This document shows positions 1-9,753 of a DNA stretch of 64,000 nucleotides, in pieces. Source of the DNA: Tetraselmis striata (Eukaryota; Chlorophyta; Chlorodendrophyceae; Chlorodendrales; Chlorodendraceae); assembly GCA_006384855.1 (NCBI GenBank), contig VCJN01003539.1:124001-188000 (forward strand). Reading direction: 5' to 3'. Every line of letters starts with the position of its first letter. Within the stretch, counting starts at the first letter, position 1. Below the pieces are notes generated by a model, which saw only the letters and a list, made by a program, of their open reading frames with translations, ran no database searches and was not told the origin of the DNA. Both the position numbers and the translations under genes were made by a program.

Positions 1-245
1 AAACCGTTGTTCACTCGTCTGCACCATCACTGCACCACCCGTCTCATTCACACGCCACACGCAGTACCACCCTCACACCACCCATCCGTACAGCACCCTC
101 CCACCATCACTCTTGTTCATCCCACGTGCACTGTTCCTTTTAAACCACACCCACCCGTTTAAATGATGGTCCCACGTGTTGGTGGGGGGGTTTAAGAGTG
201 TGTTGGTAGGGAGGGTTTGATGGTGTGTGTTTGTTGATCAGGGTC
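1..245. promoter_or_regulatory. Intergenic region of the virus-like block with hairpin and CACGTG boxes
   Basis: Non-coding stretch downstream of the capping-enzyme gene, which ends at 246. It has two identical CCCACGTG boxes (121-128 and 171-178), two TTTAAA-type boxes (about 139-164), and an imperfect hairpin whose arms are about 142-156 and 180-193. The hairpin could end or process the capping-enzyme transcript, and the boxes could belong to a promoter of a gene to the left. Both roles are inference; the repeats themselves are visible. No TGTAA signal was seen here on the minus strand, unlike the host genes. Confidence 0.4.
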
Positions 246-2444
246 TCACGTTATGATGCACAGTCTCTGCATGAGATGAGTCACTGCTTGAACTGTACCA
301 CTCTTGAACGGGTAGTCTAGCACTGGATTGTTGCATCTGGGCATGAACAATCGCATGTCCAACTGAGTCAGTGCAGGTTCATTGTACGACTGACTTCTGA
401 ACACCACACTCGCTGTTCTATTCCCGGTGCGAATCATTTTCACTTCATCAGTGTCAATCAACGCCCCTCCTACCCTCACGTTATCGTACAAGTAACAACA
501 CCCGTACATCTTGAACCATTTTAGCCTCCTTCTCTTCAACATACCCTCAACAAAATAGTTCATGCTGAATAGACTAACCACAACCAGTGATTGTTTGAAC
601 CTGTTTGATGCTAATATGTCCTCCACTATTTGTGCCGCATCATGGTGGATGGATACAAACACTGGTGATGAATTCATTGGAGGGGGCGATATCTTCTTCA
701 GCATGTCCAACAGTTTATCCCTTTCATCACACCACCTCACGTGGGGGTATGTGGTACGTAGATGTTCAACCCTCTTTTCATCTACATCAGTCAACAACAC
801 TATACCCCCCTTCCTCATGCTCGTGTATATATTTATGCATTCCCCTTGTGCACTACCTACATCCACTATGAGAGGAGGTGACTGTATATCCGCACACATC
901 TTGTTGTATATCATGCTTCGTACAGTCATTGAGTACGACACAATCACTTGAGGAACATTGGTGCCACTCGCTTCTCCTGCAGCCAATGCACGTATCATGT
1001 ACACAGCTCCTTCATCATTGGGTATGGCTTTATCACTCCTGTGGCACTTGGGTCTGGCTATTACGTCATCACCGGTGCTGTGCAAAGTGTACTCCCACAC
1101 CTCCCCGTCCAGTGCTGAAGGATCAACACTAGCCCAATCTATTTTGACACCATCACGTGCAGATACATACCTGTCTGACCCTGCACCATGAACAACCAAG
1201 TCCACTGTGCGTATCTCCTTGAGTTTGTACTGCTCCATCCCCGATATGACTGCTACCACTCCATCAGCTCTCTCACCAAACGTATTGAACTGTTCTAGTG
1301 CGTCATTCAAGGTCCTATGATAATCCCTCAGGTGCACTGTAATATGACCCAACCCTTTATTCATGCTCACCACAAGCATATTCTCTAGATCAGCCTTTGA
1401 CGAGTTGTATGCTGTGGTACATGCGTCTCTTATTTCTTCAGCAGACCTGATCTCTGACACCAGTGTACCATCATCGTACCTAAGCACATCTATGAGGTAT
1501 ATAGATGTCTTAGACTCATCTGTATGATCCACCCTCTCTACGTCCAATATGTACCCATGATCCCACACAGACGATGGTTCGGTGGTATATGATGGCAGCC
1601 TGTCTAGATGTGGTTCAGGTGCATCAGGGTGCACTAGTAAAAGAACGTTCTCTTGGGGTTTGTATGGATTGTACGTGAACCACCACGGTCCTAGTCTGAT
1701 CCACCACTCCCTCACACCATCTATCTTCATTACGTACAACCCTCTTCTGTCCGTCACCCTCTGCTCTATAGACCTATCTGAATCCACTGCCCTGGATGAG
1801 AGTGTCTTGATCGTACGTGCCACCTGTTTGCCCAGTAGTGCTTCACACGAGACACGATACCCTGATCTTATTATGGTCATGTACACTGAATACACGAACC
1901 TATTTCCCTCCATGTGATAGTGTCTGAACTCATGCACCTTCTCTAGCGCATTCTGATACACAGCGTAGTCATCAGGGTACTCTTTTATTCTTTTTGCTTG
2001 GACTAGGAGTGTAGGACTTATGTGCGTGGTGTCTTCATAGTACGTCTCTATCTGTCTGATGTACTTCACACGAGGTAGCAGTGGGACGGTATCTATCACC
2101 TCGTACACGGTAGCTGCTCTTGGTGGTAGGTCATTGTACTCCACCAGCCTACCCTTGCACATCCCCATCACCTTTGGGTCACAGAAAGGAACAAACTCGT
2201 CTGCTAACGGTATGCTTATCACCACACTCTTCAGCGCCAGTTCAGTCCCTTGTGGTGCGTGAGAGTGATGTTCAATAGGCACGGGTAACTTACTCCGTAC
2301 TCTAACGTCACTCCAGTCAGACCTACTTATGTCCACTATACAAGTAGCACACTCGTACCATACCGTTGCAGCCTCATCCGCTGATCTAGTTTGTGCCTCC
2401 TTCATCACCATCTGATTGCCACACGTAGCACACACACGAACCAT
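246..2444 (-). CDS. Virus-type trifunctional mRNA capping enzyme with N-terminal zinc ribbon
   Basis: A 732-residue intron-free protein that should build the 5' cap of viral mRNAs. Residues 5-35 hold a CxxC...CxxC zinc ribbon. Residues about 100-210 are where an RNA triphosphatase of the tunnel type is expected; this part is weakly recognised. The guanylyltransferase is clear: motif I KIDG at 240-243 (Lys240 would carry GMP), motif III-like YILDVERV near 298-305, motif IV ADGVVAVI at 393-400, and motif V KLKEIRTVDL at 407-416. The C-terminal half is a cap (guanine-N7) methyltransferase with SAM motif I VDVGSAQG at 527-534, an acidic motif II near 553, and the conserved SLFSMNYF segment near 624-631. 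The domain order matches large capping enzymes of nucleocytoplasmic large DNA viruses. The reading frame is intact. Its base composition is more AT-rich than the neighbouring genes. Start ATG 2444 overlaps the divergent ATG at 2443. Confidence 0.88.
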   Translation of the reverse strand: MVRVCATCGNQMVMKEAQTRSADEAATVWYECATCIVDISRSDWSDVRVRSKLPVPIEHHSHAPQGTELALKSVVISIPLADEFVPFCDPKVMGMCKGRLVEYNDLPPRAATVYEVIDTVPLLPRVKYIRQIETYYEDTTHISPTLLVQAKRIKEYPDDYAVYQNALEKVHEFRHYHMEGNRFVYSVYMTIIRSGYRVSCEALLGKQVARTIKTLSSRAVDSDRSIEQRVTDRRGLYVMKIDGVREWWIRLGPWWFTYNPYKPQENVLLLVHPDAPEPHLDRLPSYTTEPSSVWDHGYILDVERVDHTDESKTSIYLIDVLRYDDGTLVSEIRSAEEIRDACTTAYNSSKADLENMLVVSMNKGLGHITVHLRDYHRTLNDALEQFNTFGERADGVVAVISGMEQYKLKEIRTVDLVVHGAGSDRYVSARDGVKIDWASVDPSALDGEVWEYTLHSTGDDVIARPKCHRSDKAIPNDEGAVYMIRALAAGEASGTNVPQVIVSYSMTVRSMIYNKMCADIQSPPLIVDVGSAQGECINIYTSMRKGGIVLLTDVDEKRVEHLRTTYPHVRWCDERDKLLDMLKKISPPPMNSSPVFVSIHHDAAQIVEDILASNRFKQSLVVVSLFSMNYFVEGMLKRRRLKWFKMYGCCYLYDNVRVGGALIDTDEVKMIRTGNRTASVVFRSQSYNEPALTQLDMRLFMPRCNNPVLDYPFKSGTVQAVTHLMQRLCIIT

Positions 2445-2976
2445 GACGTACAGATGTTCACTGCGCAGTCAGTACCACCCCGGTTCTACTATGCATGCGT
2501 TCACTCTGGTTGAAGGTACAATGCTACAGAAGGTAGACAGAGTGAACTTGCGCAAGGTACGCAACCTTGATGAGTACATGCAGCCTTGTACCATGCATGA
2601 ACCCGGCTGTACTAATCATGAGTGTGTGTCCGTACATGGTGCTATACTTCCTCCCAGTTCTCTTGTAGTGATAGAACCGGTACCTAATACTCTGGGTGCG
2701 GCTATAATCAATCTGTTTATCAGTGGAGATGTGGAGGTGTATTCTACTGCTCTACGTGCCATCTTGAACGGTAAAGATGGTTTGTTCAGAGAGGGGTGTA
2801 TGGGAGGGAAGGTGATGGGTTCAATCAGATCAGTCATAGTGCCTGCTGTAGGGGTTGGTAGAGGAGTGTTGTATCTACCGCGCCAGATGTATGGTGCAAT
2901 CAGATACCCTGGTCATACTTTATCATGCATTCGGAATCACAGGTTTTTAGCAGGCTTCGTCAGGCACTGGCGCTGA
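2443..2976 (+). CDS. Fragment resembling the largest subunit of DNA-directed RNA polymerase, virus-like
   Basis: Open frame of 177 residues from ATG 2443; an in-frame ATG at 2416 would add nine residues but lies inside the capping gene. The middle (ILPPSSLVVIEPVPN) followed by GKDGLFRE, MGGKVMGSIRSVIVP and GVLYLPRQMYG parallels the conserved stretch of Rpb1/beta-prime that runs from the 'LPVPPP' segment to the 'GK.GR.RGN..GKRVD.S.RSVI' active-site region. A Cys/His cluster (CTMHEPGCTNHEC, about residues 49-61) precedes it. A complete subunit has over 1,000 residues, so this is a short piece. The frame stops at 2974-2976, close to where virus-like composition gives way to host DNA, so integration or later deletion probably truncated it. 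Divergent pairing with a capping enzyme supports a viral transcription module. A diverged viral protein with chance similarity is the alternative. Confidence 0.55.
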   Translation: MTYRCSLRSQYHPGSTMHAFTLVEGTMLQKVDRVNLRKVRNLDEYMQPCTMHEPGCTNHECVSVHGAILPPSSLVVIEPVPNTLGAAIINLFISGDVEVYSTALRAILNGKDGLFREGCMGGKVMGSIRSVIVPAVGVGRGVLYLPRQMYGAIRYPGHTLSCIRNHRFLAGFVRHWR

Positions 2977-3337
2977 TGACTGGGCTAACACGGGGTGTCA
3001 CGTGACAGGACTATCACGGTTCAGAGCGTGCCACGTCAGTCTTTGAAGCCACCAAGGCAACGAAACGGCGACGCGCACTACCCCTCATCACGCCACCACC
3101 GGGACTACTAATATTCGTCGCGAAGAACTCGCACGATCTGCTTCGCGGCTTACCATCAGTCCACAGCCGCTGCCCGACGTGGTCGTCGACGCAGAGTCGA
3201 CCCGTCAGCTCCACCCCCCGCCGCCTTCTCTGGCAGCAGACTACCACTCCACGAAACGAGAGGCTCGCAGCAGCGCAGAGCGCGGGTACTTGGCAGCGAC
3301 GACAATCGACGTTGGCAAATCGGCACGGGCGAAGGGC
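2977..3337. other. Junction between virus-like block and host fibrillin gene
   Basis: No gene recognised. Composition shifts from the virus-like style to GC-rich host DNA between about 2960 and 3010. The stretch just before 3338 is probably the fibrillin promoter and 5' leader. The frame is open upstream of 3338 to 3179, so a longer N terminus cannot be excluded. No target duplication can be tested, because the other end of the viral block lies outside the window. Confidence 0.4.
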
Positions 3338-4840
3338 ATGCAGGCGTCCAGCAGTGCGACGGTCGCGCTCCGCGCGCAGGTGGGGCCGTGCCGAGCGCGG
3401 GTCGCCGCTCGCCGGCCGGCCGTCGCCCCTAGGGCGATACTGGGGCTGCGATGGCCCGCACCGGGCGGGCCGGCGCGGCAGCGGCGGGAGGCGCTGAAGG
3501 AGGAGCTGTACGAGCTGTGCCGGGGTGCGTGCTGCCGCCGGGTTGCCGCTCTGGGATGTTTGGGGGGGGGGGGGGGGGGGGGGGGGGTGGCTGACGCCGA
3601 AACTTGTGCTGCCGCTCCCTGCCCCTGGCTGCCAGGCACACATCCACGTGACCGGGCGGCGCGCGTGGAGGAGGCGCTCGAGGCGCTGTCGGAGCTGAGC
3701 CCCACGCAGCGGCCGGCGTTCAGTAAGAAGTGAGGAGCGCACGATGCCGCCCGGTGCACAAGGCGGGGCACACATTTCCCGCCCATGGTCGCTGAGACCC
3801 CCCCCCCCCCCCCCCCCCTCCTCCTGTGCACAGGAAGCTGGTCGGCACCTGGCAGCTCATCTGGTCGTCGCAGAGCGCCAGCCGCTGGGCATCCCCCGCC
3901 GTCGTCGCGGGCGGCGTCGTGCTGCAGGTGGTGCGGCCCACCGGGCGCGTGGACAACGTGGTGCGCTGGGCGGGGCTCGACGCCACCATCCGCGGCGGCG
4001 CTGCCGTGACGCCCTCGCAGGGTGCGCCCCCGTTCCATCCTGCAGGCACCCGCCCGATGCCTGCCACCCTGCCAAGTCACTCACAGCGGCGGCACACCCT
4101 CCCCCCTGCTGCGCCACCCCACCCTCCGGCAGACTCCGACGCGCGGCGCACCTACCTCCGCATCGACCGCCTCTCGTTGGAGCTCCGCGGCCGGTCGCTG
4201 GAGTTCTCGCCGTGGGACCTCCCGCGGCTGACCATCCGGGGCGGCGCTAAGGACCGCGCGCGCGTGCTGAACGAGCCGAGCGGGTGGCTGGACACGGTGC
4301 GCCCGCGCGTGATGCGGCGGCCACGAACCCCCTGTGACCCCCTGCATGCTGCTCAATGCGGTATTAGAACACTGCGCGAACCTGCCTGCGAGAGATCAAA
4401 TGTAGGCGAAATCATAGCGAAACTAAAGCGAAATTTATTTTTGTATTTTGCATGAATGTGGGGCTCATAATGTGGGTGATTCAAGGCGCGCCGGTCCCCG
4501 GATTGGAATGCGCTCACTGGGAGACTGCGGGGTCGATCGCCATATCGTTTTTGGTCGCGGGGTGCTTCATAAGAGCGTGCCCGGTGCTTCCATTAGGGGC
4601 TGACTCAACGTGTGTGTGCGCTAATGAGCTGGAAAGACATCACCGCATGCATCGAGGGGTCAGGACACTGGGGGATACTTGCCACCCCCTCACTGAGTCT
4701 GCCCGTCCGTGGGCGTGCAGGTGTACCTGGACGACGAGCTGCGGGTGAGCCTGAGCAACGTGGGCGACTACTACGTGCACCGCAAGCTGTCCCAGCAGCA
4801 GTGCGAGGAAGTGGAGGCCGGCGGCCGGGTGTATGCCTAA
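3338..4840 (+). CDS. Plastid lipid-associated protein (PAP/fibrillin family)
   Basis: Five exons: 3338-3524, 3636-3729, 3834-4021, 4133-4308 and 4721-4840. All junctions are GT-AG and the phases agree, giving 254 residues. The first 35 or so residues are rich in Ala, Arg, Ser and Val without acids, as in chloroplast transit peptides. Then come the fibrillin landmarks: a helix (REALKEELYELCR), EEALEALSELSPTQRPAFS, the lipocalin-like strand KLVGTWQLIWSS, a VVRPTGRVDNVV strand, and near the end VYLDDELRVSLSNVGDYYV, the usual 'YLD..LR.SR' element. Fibrillins bind lipids or quinones at plastoglobules and thylakoids. Introns 1 and 2 contain a 26-G and a 21-C run. TGTAA at 5094 follows the stop by about 250 bases. 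The subfamily cannot be decided here. Confidence 0.82.
3562..3587 (+). repeat. 26-base G run in fibrillin intron 1
   Basis: Pure G run inside intron 1 (3525-3635). A 21-base C run (3798-3818) lies just before the acceptor of intron 2, where it could act as a polypyrimidine tract. Confidence 0.9.
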
Positions 4841-5093
4841 GGGGGGGGGCAGGGTCCTGCGGTACCTCTCATCTGCGAGCCGGGGAGTGTCAGCAAGGGA
4901 ACGTCTGCAGCCTATACTCCCCGGCTCTACCTTCTTCCCTGCCAATGGAATTTGAAATTTTGAGGTTTCCTTCAACTTTGTTCCCGCTCAGTCTGGTGCT
5001 AGTCAGGCCAGCCGTCTGAAGGCCCGGCGGCACGAACCCGCATAAGTTCCACTAATTAAAACGCGTACCGTGCAGCCCATCGAAGGCCAAGCC

Positions 5094-5098
5094 TGTAA
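5094..5098 (+). terminator. Putative poly(A) signal TGTAA of the fibrillin gene
   Basis: TGTAA about 250 bases past the fibrillin stop codon. UGUAA is the typical polyadenylation signal of chlorophyte green algae. Confidence 0.5.
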
Positions 5099-5962
5099 AT
5101 GAATGCGTGTTCTCTCCAAGCGCCCGACACTGGGGGAGCAACGCGACTTGGTTCGTTTGACGCACGCGACGGTGCGCGGGTGGGGCGGCTCATACCTCCT
5201 CCTGGTGCCCGCTCTCCTCCTCTTGGCCCATACACCCCCAACAACAGCACCCCCCCAGCGCTCACCATGTCAACGACATCATCCGGGGGGCTCGTCCTCA
5301 CCTGGCCCCTCAGCGGACGCGCGGAGAGCACTCTCCTTCAGAGAGGGCAAGGCGACGCGCTCGAACATGTCCTTCGCCACCGCGCCCTGAAGTGTTGCAC
5401 CACACCGATCCCACCGACCGCCATCACCAACTCATGCACCGCCGCACCCGGTGTCTGCTCGCAATCCCGGTGGCGCATCAGCCACTTTGCTGGGGATTTT
5501 ATTATGTATTTGCATGTATGTATGTCCGCATCCTTATACTCGCATGCTGCGGGACGCCCGGACGGCGTGGTACAGTGTATTACTTGCGGACGGGCAGCCA
5601 ATGCGCCATCGCTGCGTGGCAATACCGGCCGCGGTGACTCCCTTCGTAGTATCTTGATGCACGGAGCGCGGGGGCAGTGCACTGCGCAGGGCGGGCGGTG
5701 CATGCTCCAGTACCTCCACACATCTACCTACCCACAAACCTATTCATTTACATACATACACAAAAAGGCAGCGAATTCGAACGTGAAGAAACAGCAACTG
5801 CTTCAGCAGCAACCAAAAGAATTATATGTTGACCATGATTTTGCAACAATCGAGACGACATTTGCCACAAGGCGGTATTATATCGCACTTGTCATCGTAG
5901 TCACAGGTATGCATCGTACCCGTCCTCATCCGTAATATGTGGCACTCGTCATTGTCACACTA
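5099..5962. other. Intergenic, no gene recognised
   Basis: Overlapping open frames in several phases but no recognisable protein and no consistent splice pattern. Short CATACA repeats lie near 5740-5760. Long frames are expected by chance in DNA this rich in GC. Confidence 0.4.
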
Positions 5963-6610
5963 CCCCCCCCCCCCCCCTCCCCCCCCCCGGGGGGTTCGAA
6001 CCAGTGACCTTTAGGCACCCGGATCGAGAACTCGTGCTCCGAAACCAGCGTAGCAATCGACACCGCATTCGTCTCACTCACAGCGCTTGCCACACGGCAG
6101 CATCACATCGCACATAATGCCTGCACTTGTAGTCATTAGTACATATCGAAGCGTCCCGTACTACCCCGCAGTATTTCGTACTCGGAATTGTCACATTTTG
6201 CTTCCCCCCGGACTCGATCGAACCAGTGAAGTCTAGGCCCTTGGATCGAGACCTCTTGCTCCGAAACCAGTGTAGCAATCGACGCCGCATTCGTCTCACA
6301 GGCACAGCATTTGCCGCACGGCAGCATATATTGCACATTATATGTGTACTGGAGCAACATGTGACAATGACGAATACGAAATACTGCGTGGTCTCAAGTA
6401 CATCTCGTACCCTTACTACCCCGCAGTATTTCGTATTCGTCATTATCACATGTTGCTCCCCCCGGACTCGAACCAGCGAAGTCTAGGCCCTTGGATCGAG
6501 ACCTCGTCCTCCGAAACCAGTGTAGCAATCGACGCCGCATTCATCTCACAGGCAGAGCACTTGCCACACGGCAGCATAATATCGCACATACTATATGCAC
6601 TTGTATTCTA
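5963..6610 (-). repeat. Cluster of three tRNA-derived SINE-like units
   Basis: Three related units on the minus strand (about 5985-6120, 6195-6350 and 6455-6600). Read on minus, each has TGGCAAGCGCTGTG or a similar A-box-like start, then a TGGTTTCGGAGC element, then a B box; the first is the perfect GGTTCGAACC. This order of internal Pol III promoter boxes is the signature of tRNA-derived SINEs. The B box of the first unit runs straight into a C/G run (5963-5994). The same family recurs on plus at 30120-31800 and 53440-53740. No intact cloverleaf was found, so these are not called tRNA genes. Confidence 0.65.
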
Positions 6611-6830
6611 AGGTACACATCGTAACCGTACTACCCCGCAATTTACTCCAGACGTTCGGACGTATCTGCGAGTCATTGGTGCTTTTTCCCACACAGCAAA
6701 GCAAAAGTAACATAACTGGCAGGCGGTGTGAAATTGCTGGTGCTAGTTGCCTCACCTCACTGGCTCACCCCTACTGCCCCAGATACGCGGCTTCCCCTTA
6801 TAGTCTCTTGTGGCCAATAAGGTGACAGCC

Positions 6831-6835
6831 TTACA
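6831..6835 (-). terminator. Putative poly(A) signal TGTAA of the Cys-rich gene
   Basis: TTACA on plus (TGTAA on minus), about 28 bases past the TAG stop at 6863-6865. Confidence 0.45.
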
Positions 6836-6862
6836 GCGCTAAGAGGCGACTGCCCTAGCTAG

Positions 6863-7276
6863 CTAGAGTACTGCTACCAGGATTGTAAAGAGGACGGTCA
6901 TCACACACCAAGCGTGCTGCGCGGCGACCGGTCCCGATAAGGAAGCACACTCGCCATGCCGCGTGACGTACATGCCCCCGCCCACGCTGACGCAGTTGCC
7001 GATCTTGGAGGTGCCAACCAAGTCGGTCGCACAGGCAATGCAGCCGGAATCGCACCCTGTCTTGGACACCGCAAGCTTGCCGCCGCTGCATGCCGCTTGA
7101 TAGTGGTTTGACCCAGGGAGCTCCGGTGGGATGTTGCACTCCCCGTCCGCGATAAAGTCAAAGGACATGAACGTTGTGGCTGGGTCGCAGTCGCTGCTCG
7201 AGTACACCGTCTCCAGGAAGCAATTATCGCCGCAGCCGGCATCGGGCTTGATGACGCTTGGGTTGCACGCTCCTGC
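6863..7276 (-). CDS. Terminal exon of a small Cys-rich, probably secreted or surface protein
   Basis: The open frame is 138 codons from a CAG acceptor at about 7277 to TAG at 6863. About 12 Cys residues are spread in short spacings, for example GCGDNCF, SSSDCD, DGECN, GCDSGCIAC and HGEC, as in disulfide-rich extracellular proteins. The last 15 or so residues (WCVMTVLFTILVAVL) are strongly hydrophobic and end the protein, which fits a GPI-attachment signal or a membrane tail. A possible upstream exon lies near 7342-7395: its donor GTGAGT at 7337-7342 would keep the phase, but no start ATG was found. The protein family is not recognised. The frame and the TGTAA signal behind it support a real gene. 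Confidence 0.5.
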   Translation of the reverse strand, partial: AGACNPSVIKPDAGCGDNCFLETVYSSSDCDPATTFMSFDFIADGECNIPPELPGSNHYQAACSGGKLAVSKTGCDSGCIACATDLVGTSKIGNCVSVGGGMYVTRHGECASLSGPVAAQHAWCVMTVLFTILVAVL

Positions 7277-7395
7277 TTAAGCACCAAGTATCCGTGTGAT
7301 GCCTCGGTAACAGTGCCAGTACTTGCCAAAACAACGACTCACTAGTGCTATGAGGAGCAGAGGAGGACGTTCCTCCTTTTGTGAGTGTGATGACA

Positions 7396-8021
7396 ATATA
7401 TCAGACGAGTAAATGCTTGTGGGTATACTACTTCCATACTTGCCAAGACCTACGATGACAGAGGCAGCGTCGACCAGCTAATCGGATTGGAAATTATTGA
7501 ATATGGATTATGTATCACGATAATTCTCACACATTTAATTTCCATGAGCATTGAAATCAACTAAATTTAACATCACCGTTATTATCAAAGAGATGAGTTC
7601 TCAGGAATAGCATTCGTTCGGCACACACTTGCCATATACGCTAGGCGGACGATATGAAATCGCGCTACATCTCTAGAGTGTGGCTAGATCGGCAACATAG
7701 AGGCCAGCCCGCATAGAATGTCGCTCACTGGGCGTTGTCGACGCGATAGCAGTGCAGCGGCAGCATCAAATGATGGGCAAGCGCAGGTAAATAAATGTCG
7801 ATTCGTAGTCGCTATGTCTCATCGTCTCACATCCTCACGTGCGAGCGGCTGGCAGTCGCACTCCTCTAGACTGCAGACGCGGCGCTTTTGCTCGCCCAGC
7901 GCAACGCCAGGCTCGCCGGGAGTGCGGCCCCTCACGACAAGTAGCTCATCTTCCGCACACCGAGAGGTGCAGTCGTCGAGGGCAGGCATGCCAGCGCAAT
8001 TGCGCAAGCTGAGTCCCACAT
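7396..8021. other. Intergenic, no gene recognised
   Basis: AT-richer stretch (about 7400-7700) with no convincing frame. It may hold the promoter or first exon of the Cys-rich gene, or the upstream part of the plus-strand gene at 8022. Confidence 0.35.
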
Positions 8022-8900
8022 GTGCTGTTCCACGTAGTCCATGAAGTCGGCGGCGGCAGCCCCGCACTCCGGCATGCAGTCCGGCCCCGCCACAGCCGCC
8101 GGCTCCTCCATTGCCGCTACATCTCCAGCTCCCCCGCCCCGTCCATTCAGCTCGGAAATGAACCTTATCCAACCTGCGGTAGGTTGCTTAGAAGGATGTA
8201 CACGGCGCAGGGAGCGCAAGCCGCGGCATCGGGCATGGGCCTGGAAGAGTTTCTGCGGAGGTATTGGCCTCGCGTGCTCGGAAACGCGAGGGTAGGTGGA
8301 AATCTTTGCGTTGACCGCCCGGCTGTTGCGAGGGCCATGGCGCCGTGGGGGGCGGTAGACGCGGACTACGTTCAGGCGTGTGGTGGAAGCCGCTTGCGAG
8401 CCTCGCATTCGATGCCCGGCCTGGTTGTCGCGCTTGCGTGGTTCGGGAGCCAGCCTTCAAGTCGGTGCCAATTACTGGTTGCGAGTCCTGCCGAGGAAAC
8501 AAAGCCACCGGGTACCTTAACGGCTATGTTTGTCTCACCCCTGAGACCGGAGTGCCTGCACCGCCTGCGGATTGGCAGCTAGCCCCGCCGACGATGATTT
8601 TCAATCCTGACCTCTTCACGGACACTTACAGCAACAGCACATACAAGAGGTACCGGCTGCATATTCCTCGTCTGATCGAAGTCTGCCGTCAGTGCGGGCG
8701 CCTTGACCCTGCCGCGCTGTTCGTTGACAACCCGTTAATCGCTGCGGATATCAGGCAATACCTTGACGACGAGTGCGGCTCACCGCCGCCAGAGGAGAAG
8801 TTCCCAAAAACCGAAGAGGATTTCGCCCACCTGTCCCCTCTCGTCCCCCCCCCCCCCCCGGCCCTAGGTGATGTCCGCCGCCCACTTGGCCCTCGAATCA
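8022..8900 (+). CDS. Hypothetical multi-exon protein, boundaries uncertain
   Basis: Two segments look coding. The first ends near 8292, with GLEEFLRRYWPRVLGNAR followed by a GT donor. The second, in another frame, runs about 8440-8845 with CESCRGNKATGYLNGYVC, a TYSNSTYKRYRLHIPRLIEVC stretch split by other residues, and RQYLDDECGSPPPEEKF. The amino-acid make-up is ordinary, with two CxxC pairs, unlike the Ala/Arg/Pro-rich shadow frames around it. A C run at about 8846-8859 and another at 8911-8928 probably mark introns. I do not recognise the family. It lies just upstream of the methyltransferase-like frame and could belong to the same mobile element. Confidence 0.35.
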
Positions 8901-9037
8901 GGGCGTAGCTCCCCCCCCCCCCCCCCCCCAATCAACCACCATCATGTCTCCATACCGTGTAAACACAACGCTTCTGGTATGTAGCCAACCACCACCTCGC
9001 CAATGGTGCAGGTTTCAGTGTGTAGCGGCACCTAGCC

Positions 9038-9727
9038 TTGGCAGCACTCGGCAACAATTCTACGCGCGACTGGCGTGGGGAATGCCAGGGGAGTGGACCC
9101 AAGGCCATATTACTCGAGCTTTCTCCGTATTCACGTTGCTACGTACGCAAGAAATACCACCTACCCATTATACCGACTGCTCCATGGGAGTATGACGTGG
9201 TCAAGACGAGCGTTGCGAGTTTTCATGGCTCGGTGATTTGGGACCCCTGCGCCGGGACAAGAGGTACAGAAGTTGCGTTTCGAAGCATTGCCAAACAAAT
9301 TTGGATGAGTGATGTGATCGACTATGGCTGCACAGACTTTGTCGCCGACGCGCTTTTACATGAAACACATGACAGCGTAAGGTTGCGAGCATACCCCTCG
9401 CCGTATATAATTGTCACGTCGCCGTGATTCAGCATGCGAGACATGTTTGTACCGGTGGCACTGGCGTCGAGCGCCACGCTGCTTTGCGTGCAAGTCACGC
9501 ACACGTACTTGTCGCAGGGCCCAAAGCCCAGATTGGGGTTGTTCGCGTCACTCGCAGGGCAGAAACGACTATGTATTATATACTCAACACGAAACAGAAA
9601 CCCGTCGACAAACATGCGCGCTATGTGGCTTGTGATATGTAAGGGAGGCGTTGTAATCGACAATTACATAACGGAGGTCGCGTTATCGCAAAGGATCCCC
9701 GTGCTGATAGAGTCATTGCGCGCATAG
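9038..9727 (+). pseudogene. SAM-dependent DNA methyltransferase-like protein with one in-frame stop
   Basis: One frame runs from about 9038 to 9727, broken only by TGA at 9425-9427. Motif I is WDPCAGTRGTE (near 9238-9270), and the motif IV position reads IIVTSP-stop-F. In related copies at 12.1-13.6 kb the same place reads VVMSPWF, so the stop replaces Trp (TGG to TGA). The rest also aligns with those copies: CVQ..STYL.QGP.PR, then ALWLVV. The order I then IV, and the (S/D/N)P-x-(Y/F/W)-like motif, resemble amino (N6-adenine or N4-cytosine) DNA methyltransferases. It abuts the MULE-1 tail and may be transposon cargo. Target and activity are unknown. Confidence 0.5.
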
Positions 9728-9753
9728 AATGGACAGTGAGGCCATATGTAACT

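Noticed and set aside
3241-4080. Minus-strand frame of 279 codons opposite the fibrillin gene
   Set aside because: It reads through introns and homopolymer runs of the well-supported fibrillin gene and has no protein signature.
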